A DNA stretch of 64,000 nt from Cellvibrionaceae bacterium 1162T.S.0a.05 (GTDB lineage: Bacteria; Pseudomonadota; Gammaproteobacteria; Pseudomonadales; Cellvibrionaceae). Location of the stretch: the NCBI GenBank assembly GCA_000964245.1, contig LANB01000001.1, positions 4,281,501-4,345,500 of the forward strand, read 5' to 3'. Positions 54,793 through 63,823 of the stretch are shown piece after piece. Position numbers and translations under genes: made by a program. The notes under the pieces were generated by a model, which had not been told where the DNA came from, did not search any database, and worked only from the letters and a program-made list of their open reading frames with translations. The stretch's first letter is position 1; each line of letters begins with the position of its first letter.

Positions 54793-57700
54793 TTAATCCA
54801 GCGAGGGGCCGGGGTCAAGAGCGATATCCGGCAGCGGCTTTGTAGTAAACCTCTTGTGCCAGGCACGCTTGATTCTTCCTCCGAGGCGATAGCCACCATA
54901 ATAGCAACAAGGCACGAGGATCAAAGTCACCACGGAAGAGAAAGCCACACCGAAGGAAAGTGACACTACCATCGGTTTTAAAAATTGCGCTTGTGTACTT
55001 CTCTCAAACAATATCGGCATCAAGCCCACAAGCGTTGTCAGTGAGGTTAAAACAATGGGGCGGAATCGGTCGACACCGGATACCAGCACGGCATGTAAGC
55101 GCGTTTCCCCGCGTTCAACCAACTGATTGATACGCGCCAACAACACAAGGTTATCGTTTACCACCACACCCGCACAGGCTAACAAGCCAAAGAACGAAAA
55201 CAAACCAAAACTCATACCGAGCAAAAGGTGCCCAAAAACAGCGCCAACAAACCCAAACGGCACTGCAGATAAAACGAGGAGCGGTTGAAAAAGAGAGCGA
55301 TACGCAATGGCAAAAATGATATACACAAGGATCGCTACCAGCAGAAAATCGCGTTGAAAACTATCACCAAACTCCGCCTGAGAGCGCAGATTTGCATCGC
55401 GCGAGAGATTGAAACCTACATAACGGGATTTCCACTCAGCGAGTTTCGCATCCATCATCGTGTTAACAATCTGATTCGCGTCAAAGCCTTCCTGAACTTC
55501 AGCGGTTATGGTGATATTTCTGCGTCTGTCGACCCGGCGGATTGTACTCGGCCCCGGAACCAGCTTTACATCCGCGACAGCGGCAATCGGCAACTCCCGA
55601 CCGTCCTGGGTACGAATTCGGATGTGATCAAGGGTATCCAGTGTGCCGCGCTCGCTCGCCGAGTATCGCAACATCACACGCACATCTTCTTTCGCACGCG
55701 GAATGCGCTGAATTTCATCACCGTAGAAACCCTGACGAATTTGGCCGGCAATATCGTTAAGGGTGATGCCCAGTGTTTCGGCATACGGTTTTAATTCAAC
55801 CTCCACTTCCATGCGTTCGGAATCGAGGTTGTGACGCACATTCATGACACCTTCATACAACGCCAGCGCACTGGTCACCTGCTCCACCGCTGCTTGTTGA
55901 ATATCCCGATTATTGTCCAGCATATTCATATTCAAAGTGATATCCGGGCCATCTCCGCTCATATTGGCATTCAGGGAATAACTCTGCGCTTCCGGCAAGG
56001 GGCCAATCAGTTCCCGCAATTTTTCTGCAACCGCCGCCGAAGAAATATCGCGAACTTCATCGTCAGTCAGCCCGATAAACACAGTAATATGCGAGCCATT
56101 CAAGCCCTTGTTAATTTCGCGAACAAAGGGTTTACCATTATTTAATGCGAGCAGTTCCTCATCTTTTGCGGCAATATCAACCTGTTCACGTATGTGCTGC
56201 CCCACCTCTGCAACCTTCTGGAAAGAGTGCCCCTCAGGAAAGCCCACATTTATCATTACCATCGGTTGCGGCACTCGCGGGAACATACTCATATTGATCC
56301 AACCAGTAGCAACAAGTGCAAGGGTTACGATAAACACCATTAGAAAACCAAGAAAGGTGCTGCCCTTTCGCGCGACCAATTTTTCAAGGCCCGGACGATA
56401 GATATTTGTGGCAAAGTTTTCCATGTGCCCTGAGAACCAGCCACGTATTGCTGCAAGCTTTTTAGTAACAGGATACTTTGCTTCACCTTCCGGGCGCAGA
56501 TGACTCAAGTGCGATGGCAAGATCAACAGCGATTCAATCAGTGAAAATACGAGGCAGAGAAACACCACCAGAAAAATGGATCGCGTGAAGACAATGTACT
56601 CTGAAGGCACGCCCATCATGGGAAGGAAAAACAATATCGTACTGGCCACTGCAAGAAACACCGGTTTTAAAACCGATGTCGTGCCATTGATGGCCGCGTC
56701 ATGCCCACTGACTCCACGTTGTTGCTGACGGTAAATACTTTCGCCAACGATAATCGCATCATCAACAACAATACCCAGCACCATCAAAAAGGCGAACATC
56801 GACAACATGTTGATCGACACATCCAACGCCGGCATTAACCAGATGGTGCCAGCAAACGTTGTGGCAATACCGACAACCACCCACAAAGCCAGGACCGGAC
56901 GTAAAAACAGCATGAGAATAATAAAGACGAGAATCAAGCCGCTGATGGCATTGTCTTTTAATAAATTGTAGCGACTATCAAATAAATTTTTAGCTTCCCA
57001 GTTTATTTTGAAGGTCACGCCTTCGGGTAAATAGGGCTGCAAATTTTCAACATAGTCTTTAGCGTTTTTTGTTCCCTCAAACAACAAGGGGTCATCGGCC
57101 ATTTTGACTTCGAGATTGATGCCGGAGGAGCCATTCATTGAGAACTCAACATATTCTTCACTGAGCCCGTCGTTAATGACTGCAATATCGCTCAATAACA
57201 AACGACTACCATCCATATTGCTGCGCACAACAATTTTTTCAAAATCTTCGGCATTAAACGCCTGGGCGCGGGTTTGAATTTGTACGTCGCCCTGAATCGA
57301 TTTGATTGTTCCCGCCGGAACACTGAGCGACGAGTTGCGAATCGCACTGGCCACTTCCGAGAAGCTCAGGTTATAGCGCCGCAAATTTTCTTCAGAAATT
57401 TCAATGCTGACTTCATCCTGTTTAAGGCCGGTGAGTCGCACCTCGGAAACCCCTTCGAGCACCGACATTTCATCTCGTATCTGGTACGCCAGATCCTTAA
57501 GTACGCGTCTATCGACATCACCGTAAATTGCCATCCACATCAAGGTAGGGCGAAAAACACCTTGCTGTATAATCGGGCGCTCTGCCGACACCGGAAAGGT
57601 ATTGATAGCATCGACTCGGCCCTTGATGTCGTTAAGCAGTTCGCGAACATCAAAGCCTTCCATGACTTGCACATTGACCGTGCCTGAGCCCTGGCGAGAC

Positions 57701-57957
57701 TGCGAAGTAATTTGAAAAATCCCGGGTAAATCGGCAATCGCCTCTTCGATGCGCACAACAATTTGCTGCTCCACTTCACTGGACGCCGCACCGGGATAAG
57801 ACATAAAAATATTAATGTTGCCGGTTTCAAAAACCGGGAAGGTTTCTTTTTTTATTTGGCTGTAACTGATATAGCCACCTACCAACATGGCGAGCATCAG
57901 AAAATTCGCGGCTATCGGGTTTTCTACAAACCATTTCACGAGTCCTTTCATGTTCAA
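54793..57957 (-). CDS. RND efflux pump inner-membrane permease (HAE/AcrB-type)
   Basis: A 1054-residue proton-driven exporter of full RND length, with twelve expected membrane helices and two large periplasmic loops. The helix-4 motif GIVVDDAIIVGESI (~397) carries the two Asp residues of the proton relay; the helix-10 region reads CAGVVVNDNLVLLARI instead of the usual Lys-containing motif of AcrB. This places it in a CzcA/VmeI-like or other divergent branch. Its ATG overlaps the adaptor stop (ATGA, 57957-57954). No outer-membrane channel gene is adjacent. Confidence 0.94.
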   Translation of the reverse strand: MNMKGLVKWFVENPIAANFLMLAMLVGGYISYSQIKKETFPVFETGNINIFMSYPGAASSEVEQQIVVRIEEAIADLPGIFQITSQSRQGSGTVNVQVMEGFDVRELLNDIKGRVDAINTFPVSAERPIIQQGVFRPTLMWMAIYGDVDRRVLKDLAYQIRDEMSVLEGVSEVRLTGLKQDEVSIEISEENLRRYNLSFSEVASAIRNSSLSVPAGTIKSIQGDVQIQTRAQAFNAEDFEKIVVRSNMDGSRLLLSDIAVINDGLSEEYVEFSMNGSSGINLEVKMADDPLLFEGTKNAKDYVENLQPYLPEGVTFKINWEAKNLFDSRYNLLKDNAISGLILVFIILMLFLRPVLALWVVVGIATTFAGTIWLMPALDVSINMLSMFAFLMVLGIVVDDAIIVGESIYRQQQRGVSGHDAAINGTTSVLKPVFLAVASTILFFLPMMGVPSEYIVFTRSIFLVVFLCLVFSLIESLLILPSHLSHLRPEGEAKYPVTKKLAAIRGWFSGHMENFATNIYRPGLEKLVARKGSTFLGFLMVFIVTLALVATGWINMSMFPRVPQPMVMINVGFPEGHSFQKVAEVGQHIREQVDIAAKDEELLALNNGKPFVREINKGLNGSHITVFIGLTDDEVRDISSAAVAEKLRELIGPLPEAQSYSLNANMSGDGPDITLNMNMLDNNRDIQQAAVEQVTSALALYEGVMNVRHNLDSERMEVEVELKPYAETLGITLNDIAGQIRQGFYGDEIQRIPRAKEDVRVMLRYSASERGTLDTLDHIRIRTQDGRELPIAAVADVKLVPGPSTIRRVDRRRNITITAEVQEGFDANQIVNTMMDAKLAEWKSRYVGFNLSRDANLRSQAEFGDSFQRDFLLVAILVYIIFAIAYRSLFQPLLVLSAVPFGFVGAVFGHLLLGMSFGLFSFFGLLACAGVVVNDNLVLLARINQLVERGETRLHAVLVSGVDRFRPIVLTSLTTLVGLMPILFERSTQAQFLKPMVVSLSFGVAFSSVVTLILVPCCYYGGYRLGGRIKRAWHKRFTTKPLPDIALDPGPSLD

Positions 57958-59135
57958 CCCTCGATGTCGGATACGTGTAGCTGCGCCTGTTTGGGCTCTG
58001 CAACCACAGCTTCCACTTCTGTTCCATCCGGTGTTAACGCATGCTTTTCGGTCGTGACAAGTGTGCCTTCAGTAAATTTGTGTTGAACCCAGATTTGATC
58101 AACAGTTTTTCGCAACACATTCACTTTTTGTGTGACGGTTCGCCCTTGTTCATCCAGATACATGATTTTATCGCGCTCGTGCAGGCTCGAACGCGGCAAG
58201 ACACTCACATTGTGGAGTTCCTTACCTTCAATTTCCGCTTCGACAAACAGGCCGGGCATCAGGGGTAACCCTGCAAAAGGATCATGGACTTCAACAACTG
58301 CGTAATACATGCGCGAATTGGCATCCACAAAGGCATCCGCCCGCGCCAGAATACCTTGCCAAACGCCCTCTTCCCCGGCAACGCTGCCACGCAGTGTGAC
58401 GGCGCTGACAGCGTCAGGACGGGTTTCACTATTCAAGGGCAAGGACACCAACGCGGCCTGTTTTTCAGTGAGGGGCAAACGGACTTCAACCACTTTGGCG
58501 TCGTATACGGTCGCCAGGCGTGATCCCGTTGTCACAAATTGACCGAGATCAGCATAGGTTTGCTTGATCCGACCGTCGAAAGGTACGGTGATTTGCGTGC
58601 GTTGCACATTCAAACGAGCGCGATCAACTTCGCCCTGAGCGGAAGCCAGCTGGGCGCGTGCCGCCGCCAACTGGGGTTTACGCAAAAATAGATCATTGGC
58701 GTTTTCGTTCCCGAGGTCTCGCCATTCCTTTCTAGCCTGGCGACTGCGCCCCTCTTCCTCAGCGAGGGTTTTCTCTGCATCAGCCAAGCGCGCCTGGGCA
58801 CTCAGAAGTGCCGCCTGATATTCCCTGTCATCAATGCGAATCAGTATTTGCGCTTGCTTGAAAAAGCCACCGTCAACAAAGGCTTCCTCAACGCTCATTA
58901 TCTGGCCACTCACCTGCGCGATCAGATCAATCTCGCGTTTGGGCAATACCGTACCACTGGCAGTGACCTGTAAACGCATGCTCTGCGGCAAGGCAGGCGT
59001 GGCAGAGATTTGTATCTTGCCCTCTTCTTCAGGCTGCGGCATGGGTTGTGGTTTGGGTTTGGCAATTACGAGGAGCGCGGTAGCTACAATACCGGCGAGT
59101 ACAATCCCTGCTGGAAGAACATACTTTTTCGCCAT
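57954..59135 (-). CDS. RND membrane-fusion (periplasmic adaptor) protein
   Basis: A 393-residue HlyD/AcrA-type adaptor: N-terminal anchor or signal (residues ~5-24), lipoyl half-motifs (ASGTVLPKREIDLIAQVSGQI and ITVPFDGRIKQTYADLGQFV, cited in part), an alpha-helical hairpin rich in Ala/Glu/Arg (~105-170), then beta-barrel and membrane-proximal domains. It joins the permease to an outer-membrane channel. The ATG at 59135 has AGGA 8 nt upstream and is preferred to a TTG at 59141. Confidence 0.93.
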   Translation of the reverse strand: MAKKYVLPAGIVLAGIVATALLVIAKPKPQPMPQPEEEGKIQISATPALPQSMRLQVTASGTVLPKREIDLIAQVSGQIMSVEEAFVDGGFFKQAQILIRIDDREYQAALLSAQARLADAEKTLAEEEGRSRQARKEWRDLGNENANDLFLRKPQLAAARAQLASAQGEVDRARLNVQRTQITVPFDGRIKQTYADLGQFVTTGSRLATVYDAKVVEVRLPLTEKQAALVSLPLNSETRPDAVSAVTLRGSVAGEEGVWQGILARADAFVDANSRMYYAVVEVHDPFAGLPLMPGLFVEAEIEGKELHNVSVLPRSSLHERDKIMYLDEQGRTVTQKVNVLRKTVDQIWVQHKFTEGTLVTTEKHALTPDGTEVEAVVAEPKQAQLHVSDIEG

Positions 59136-59281
59136 CTTCAAGATCCTATCTGTTCAAAGTACTGGCCATATCCTGCCACAACCAAAGCGCAATTAGTTGT
59201 ATAAATGTGGCCTTCACATTTGTTTTCACAATTTTCGGTGCCATTGTTCAGGTATGGGTGTTTGCTTATGGATGTTCGGAT

Positions 59282-60139
59282 ATGGAATTAAACCAGGCAG
59301 ACATCGCCGGTAAAAGCATTGCCTGGCTCGATACTGGCAACGCCGAAACTGGCATTCCGCTCATACTGATTCACTGTTCCAGCGCATCACATAAAGCCTG
59401 GCGTGCCTTCATTGACAGCCTGCCACTCGACAAATTCCGTGTTTTGGCTCCGGATTTATACGGCTATGGCAAATCACAGAAATACGCCTCTCGTGAACCC
59501 TACGATGCCACAGTCGATAGGCAGATTATCAAATACCTGAGAAAAATCGCGGGAAAGCCTTCACATTTACTCGGTCACTCCTATGGCGCTGCCATGTGTA
59601 TGGAAGTGCTTCGCGAAAACCCTGATGACTATTTGAGTGCATTTTTAATTGAGCCCGTCTGCTTCCATTTACTTGAACATCATCAAGAACATCTCACTGC
59701 GTGGAAGCACATTCAAAATGTTGCCAACCGCACCATCCGATACTGCAACCAGGGGCGCAGCCTCAAAGCGACACGAGAATACATGAGCTACTGGTTGGGT
59801 TTGCTGGCATGGTGGCTCATGCCCTGGAAAAACAAGGTCAAATTCGCAGCCAGTATTGAGAAAGTGTCCGCAGAATTTGCATCCATGTACGACTTTCATT
59901 TTAAACAGCAAGACTATGCGCACATTAACACGCCCATCAGTCTGCTCTACGGAGAGAAAACAACCCGCGAAGCGAAAATGATTATTCACTTGCTTCAGGA
60001 CGCTTTGGTAAACGCCAACTCTGCATGCCTGGAAAAGGCGGGCCACCTGTGCCTGTTAACTCACCCGCAGGAGGTCAACGCCCTGATCCATGCCCACTTA
60101 CAAAAGATCGGAGCAGAAACGCCAGAGTCTTCTACTTGA
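59282..60139 (+). CDS. Alpha/beta hydrolase
   Basis: A 285-residue alpha/beta-hydrolase. Oxyanion region LIHCSSAS (~30), LAPDLYGYGKS (~55-65), nucleophile elbow GHSYGA with Ser100, and a late His in KAGHLCLL. The usual acid (GxxD after strand 6) is not obvious: the segment reads YGEKTTREAK, so the Asp may be replaced or placed elsewhere. The substrate is unknown. A GTG at 59207 would add a 25-residue hydrophobic leader (FTFVFTIFGAIVQVWVFAYGCS) and make it membrane-bound or exported; I prefer the ATG at 59282 but cannot exclude the longer form. Confidence 0.8.
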   Translation: MELNQADIAGKSIAWLDTGNAETGIPLILIHCSSASHKAWRAFIDSLPLDKFRVLAPDLYGYGKSQKYASREPYDATVDRQIIKYLRKIAGKPSHLLGHSYGAAMCMEVLRENPDDYLSAFLIEPVCFHLLEHHQEHLTAWKHIQNVANRTIRYCNQGRSLKATREYMSYWLGLLAWWLMPWKNKVKFAASIEKVSAEFASMYDFHFKQQDYAHINTPISLLYGEKTTREAKMIIHLLQDALVNANSACLEKAGHLCLLTHPQEVNALIHAHLQKIGAETPESST

Positions 60140-60174
60140 ATTTCAGGAGGAGAAATTAACGCGACAATGTCTTT

Positions 60175-60217
60175 AGGCGGGAAAATAAAAAAAGGCGGGA
60201 AAATAAAAAAAGGCGGG
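60175..60217. repeat. 18-bp tandem repeat (two copies plus 7 bases) in the terminator tail
   Basis: AGGCGGGAAAATAAAAAA at 60175-60192 and again at 60193-60210, then AGGCGGG at 60211-60217. Read on the minus strand, each copy repeats the 3' half-stem (CCCGCCT) and T-rich tail of the terminator next to it. Confidence 0.9.
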
Positions 60218-60237
60218 ACTTCTCAAGAAACCCGCCT
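60211..60237 (-). terminator. Intrinsic terminator of the spondin-domain gene
   Basis: On the minus strand, AGGCGGG pairs with CCCGCCT over 7 bp with a 13-nt loop, followed by TTTTTTTATTTT: a standard rho-independent terminator 24 bp after the stop codon. The tandem repeat behind it offers two further copies of the 3' arm. Confidence 0.85.
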
Positions 60238-60260
60238 GACAAAGGACTTTAGAACAGAAC

Positions 60261-60935
60261 TTACATTCTTTCGATAACGATCTTTGCAACCGGCCCACGC
60301 CAATCATAGATTGCCGCATCCACATCACCCATCCCATGAATACCGGCCGCCACATGAACAAACCCCTCGCCTTCATCTTCCGGAGAGAATGGTGCGCCGC
60401 CGCACAAAGGCCCGGGAATGCTTACACACAGTTCATCATTGGTCTCGGAACCCGCATCATAAGCTCTCGCAAACACCGTGCGCTTTCCTCGTGTCGGTAA
60501 GAAAACCGCATCCAGAGCGACAAAAGTGTCATTCGTCGGCAGAAGCATCGCCGCCAGACTTAAACGACGCGCTGAACCCTGAGCCGTGATCATGACTTCG
60601 ACGGACTCACCGGCCATCAATAAGCCATCGGTAGCGGCAAGACCTTTCACCATAGGGTTAGCTTCGAGATTCGCCATAAGCGGTGCAATGTTCCCGCCCT
60701 CGGCGATGTCGGCAATATCCTGAGAGGCCATTTCTCCGAGTTCGAAGAAATGCAGACCGGGTTTATGCGTTGCCAGTAATAGAGGGGTAAAGGCTTGCGC
60801 CTTGGTAACATTGGTAATAGTGACTTTGTAGTCCTTGCCGTAACCGCCAGCAAATGCGCTGAAGGAAAACAGTGCAAGTACCAGGATGATAAAACCTTGT
60901 TTCGTTGCTGTGAATGTTGAAACTCTATTTTTCAT
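60261..60935 (-). CDS. Secreted spondin-domain protein
   Basis: A 224-residue exported protein with a clear signal peptide (residues ~12-29, cleavage after FAFA/SAFA). The mature region YKVTITNVTKAQAFTPLLLATHKPGLHFFELG matches the start of Spondin_N domains, followed by GLLMAGESVEVMI, LSLAAMLLPTNDTFVAL and a C-terminal GIHGMGD segment. Bacterial spondin_N proteins have no firmly known role; extracellular calcium-dependent adhesion or matrix functions have been proposed for the domain. The gene has a good ribosome site (AGGAG, 6 nt) and a strong terminator. It is divergent from a two-component system that may control it. Confidence 0.88.
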   Translation of the reverse strand: MKNRVSTFTATKQGFIILVLALFSFSAFAGGYGKDYKVTITNVTKAQAFTPLLLATHKPGLHFFELGEMASQDIADIAEGGNIAPLMANLEANPMVKGLAATDGLLMAGESVEVMITAQGSARRLSLAAMLLPTNDTFVALDAVFLPTRGKRTVFARAYDAGSETNDELCVSIPGPLCGGAPFSPEDEGEGFVHVAAGIHGMGDVDAAIYDWRGPVAKIVIERM

Positions 60936-61190
60936 ATTTTTCTCCTTGGGTCTCTGTGGTATGCCGCATGGCGAGAGTCAATGTAAGGATTTCACGCTTG
61001 CCGTTCATAACGAATTACTCAAGCTTTCATCACGAAAGTTTCACATGTTGGTTTTGGTGACGTTTAGTTTTTCCCTGGTTTGAGAAAGGCTGTGATAGAT
61101 TTGTGATGCAGGCTTGAGGGCAAATAATTAAACTCAGGCATTTGGTAGGAACGTCGGCTTTCAAGCTGGACAAATAGACGCAGTAAAGCA

Positions 61191-61895
61191 ATGACAAAAA
61201 AAATACTTGTAGTAGAAGATCAGGAAGATATCGGCTCCCTGATTAAGTTAAATCTGGAATCTCTCGGGTTCGCCGCCACACATGTCGCGAATGGAAATGA
61301 TGGCTGGGAGCAAGCAGCGAGCAATCAGTATGACCTCATTGTCCTCGACATTATGCTCCCCGGCATGGATGGACTGGAAATTTGTAAAGCTCTTAGAGGC
61401 AAAAACATCTACACACCGATACTGATGTTAACTGCCAGGAAATCCGAAATCGATCGCGTTCTCGGTTTGGAAATGGGCGCGGACGACTATCTGACAAAAC
61501 CCTTCAGTGTGATAGAGCTGCAAGCGCGTGTTAAAGCCCTACTCCGTCGCGTTGAGCTGCTCGCGCAACAACAGGATGAGAAAGATGAAGATGACCTTCT
61601 GGAATTTTCAGGACTAACAATACACAAGAGCAAGCGCGAAGTTCGCATTGGCGAGAGGAATATTGCCTTAACCATGAAGGAGTTTGATCTCCTGCTTTAT
61701 CTTGCCGTCTATCCCGGTAAGGTCTTTACGCGCGAGCAATTATTGAATGCCGTATGGGGCTATCAACACAACGGTTACGAGCATACCGTGAATTCACATA
61801 TCAATCGATTACGGGCGAAAATCGAGGAAGATCCGAACAAGCCCAAATGGGTATTAACCGTTTGGGGCGTGGGGTACAAATTTAATGACGAATAG
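61191..61895 (+). CDS. OmpR/PhoB-family response regulator
   Basis: A 234-residue DNA-binding regulator. Receiver domain (residues ~4-115) with phospho-acceptor Asp53 (LIVLDIMLPGMDG), Thr in MLTARK and Lys in LTKPFS; C-terminal winged helix (~135-232) with LTMKEFDLLLYLAVYPGKVFTREQLLNAVWGY (cited in part) and HINRLRAKIE. It is paired with the histidine kinase whose ATG lies 11 bases before its stop. Targets are unknown; the divergent spondin gene is a candidate. Confidence 0.96.
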   Translation: MTKKILVVEDQEDIGSLIKLNLESLGFAATHVANGNDGWEQAASNQYDLIVLDIMLPGMDGLEICKALRGKNIYTPILMLTARKSEIDRVLGLEMGADDYLTKPFSVIELQARVKALLRRVELLAQQQDEKDEDDLLEFSGLTIHKSKREVRIGERNIALTMKEFDLLLYLAVYPGKVFTREQLLNAVWGYQHNGYEHTVNSHINRLRAKIEEDPNKPKWVLTVWGVGYKFNDE

Positions 61896-63393
61896 AATCT
61901 TTAGCAATTTAACAGCACGTCTTACCCTGACTCTCACAATAGCGTTTCTGGCGTTTGCACTTGTTTGCACGGCCTTACTGGTTGCTTCTTCCCGTAACTA
62001 CGAACAGGAAGTTTCGCAAAAAATGCATCTGGATTTGGCCCAATATGTTGTCGACCACTACAGTTTTTTTAAAGACGGCGAGGCCGACCTCGCTGCTGCC
62101 GAGCATACCTTCCATGATTTAATGTTAATGGGGCCAAATTTTGAGTTTTATTTATTGGATGCCAGTGGAAAAATTCTTGCGTACTCAGCAAAACCGGGCA
62201 CGGTAAAAAGAGAACGTGTCGATATTCTGCCCTTGACTTCCTGGAAGGAAAACGTTGAACAACAAGGCTATGCACTGAATGATGACCCTCGCGACCCGCA
62301 GGGTAAGAAAGTCTTTTCTGCGGCACCCATTTATGAAAACAGTGAACTCAAGGGTTACCTATACGCCGTGATAGGCAGTCAAATACGTGACAAACTGGAA
62401 GCACAACTCTTGCAAAGCCGAATCATGCAATGGGGAATTGTTTTTCTGACTGTAGTATCACTATTCACTCTACTCATTATTGTTGTTATCGTCTCAAAAA
62501 CGACTCAACCTATGCGTAGACTCACTCGCCAAATTCATCGCATACGGCAACAAGGTTTTTCCCGCGACAACGATGATTTACAAGGCTGCATCAACGAACT
62601 CGCGTGCTGGCAAGATCAAAATGGAAGCGATGTGGATGTTCTGGGGAGCACATTTAAACAGGCAATGGAAAACCTGCATCAGGAATATAAAAACGTGGTG
62701 TCAGTGGATGATTTACGCAAGGAATTACTTTCACACGTTTCGCACGATTTACGCACACCGCTGGCATCCCTGCTGGGTTATCTCGAAACCTGGGAAATGC
62801 AAAAGGATAAAGTCGACGCAAGCCAAAGCAATGAATATATTTCGATTGCCAAGCGCAGCGCACAACGCATTTCAATGTTGATCGAACAACTTTTCGAGCT
62901 TGCCCACCTGGATGGCGAGAATGTCCAGGTGAATATCGAACGTTTTTCCATCGCGGAATTGGTTCAGGACGTATTGAAAAAATTTGAATTACAGGCAAAA
63001 GAAAAGAACATAAGCTTGGGAGTCTCTCCCCAGGACAGTACCATTTCCGTGAGTGCCGATATTGAGAAGATGGAACGGGTGTTTACCAATCTGATTGAAA
63101 ACGCGCTTCGGCATACACCGGAAAATGGCAAAATCACAGTCAAAATCGAACAAAGTCGCGGTTTCGTTGCCATTCAAATCGAAGACAACGGGATTGGCAT
63201 ACCTGAGGAAGACTTACCCTATATTTTCGATGCCCATTTTAAGGCGGGCAACAGTGTAAGGGAAAATACCGCCCATGGTGGACTCGGCCTCGCGATTACC
63301 AAAAAACTTCTGGAGCTACAGGCCAGTACCATTGGCGTCAGCAGTAAAATTAACGAGGGTACGGTATTTCGTTTCGCACTTCCCCAAGCCTGA
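61885..63393 (+). CDS. Membrane sensor histidine kinase (HAMP-HisKA-HATPase)
   Basis: A 502-residue kinase. Membrane helices at ~12-34 and ~184-204 enclose a ~150-residue periplasmic sensor domain (FEFYLLDASGKILAYSAKPG). HAMP follows (~205-265), then HisKA with His287 in SHVSHDLRTP, and HATPase_c with NLIENALRHTPENG, EDNGIGIPEEDLPYIFD and HGGLGLAITKKL (N, G1, F, G2 boxes). The sensed signal is unknown. It is cotranscribed with the response regulator through an 11-base overlap. Confidence 0.96.
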   Translation: MTNRIFSNLTARLTLTLTIAFLAFALVCTALLVASSRNYEQEVSQKMHLDLAQYVVDHYSFFKDGEADLAAAEHTFHDLMLMGPNFEFYLLDASGKILAYSAKPGTVKRERVDILPLTSWKENVEQQGYALNDDPRDPQGKKVFSAAPIYENSELKGYLYAVIGSQIRDKLEAQLLQSRIMQWGIVFLTVVSLFTLLIIVVIVSKTTQPMRRLTRQIHRIRQQGFSRDNDDLQGCINELACWQDQNGSDVDVLGSTFKQAMENLHQEYKNVVSVDDLRKELLSHVSHDLRTPLASLLGYLETWEMQKDKVDASQSNEYISIAKRSAQRISMLIEQLFELAHLDGENVQVNIERFSIAELVQDVLKKFELQAKEKNISLGVSPQDSTISVSADIEKMERVFTNLIENALRHTPENGKITVKIEQSRGFVAIQIEDNGIGIPEEDLPYIFDAHFKAGNSVRENTAHGGLGLAITKKLLELQASTIGVSSKINEGTVFRFALPQA

Positions 63394-63446
63394 GCGGAGT
63401 AAACCCGCTATAATCCCGGCTCCTTGATGACCCTCAGGACTTTTTT

Positions 63447-63668
63447 ATGCACGCAAACATCAAAGCGGGCCGCTATCGCCACTACAAAGGTGGCGAATAT
63501 CATGTTATCGATACGGCAATTCATTCAGAAACCGAAGAGATTGTGGTGGTGTATCGCCCGCTTTATGGAGAGAAAAAACTGTGGGTGAGACCTCTGGAAA
63601 ATTTTCTCGATAAGGTCAACATAGAGGGTGAAACGATCGACCGTTTTACCTTGATTGAGGCTGAATAA
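63447..63668 (+). CDS. DUF1653 protein
   Basis: A 73-residue cytoplasmic protein matching the DUF1653 pattern: KAGRYRHYKGGEYHVI at the start, VVYRPLYGEKKLWVRPLENF in the middle, and a closing RF segment. The function is not known. It lies 53 bp after the kinase gene and may be transcribed with it. Confidence 0.9.
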   Translation: MHANIKAGRYRHYKGGEYHVIDTAIHSETEEIVVVYRPLYGEKKLWVRPLENFLDKVNIEGETIDRFTLIEAE

Positions 63669-63737
63669 CACTCCAGGGTTAATCCGGCATACTTTGATAA
63701 GCTGAGGCATGACTGGGCCTGTATTGCGCGAGCGGGC

Positions 63738-63793
63738 TTGCTGGACTTATTTTATTGGAGTTGTATTGCTGGACTTGTTTTACCGGAGTTGAC
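63738..63793. repeat. Imperfect 28-bp tandem duplication
   Basis: TTGCTGGACTT-initial units at 63738-63765 and 63766-63793 agree at 23 of 28 positions, in the gap between the DUF1653 gene and the dehydrogenase gene. No function is evident. Confidence 0.75.
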
Positions 63794-63823
63794 TCAACTA
63801 AAAAGTGAACCCTTCCTATTTTC

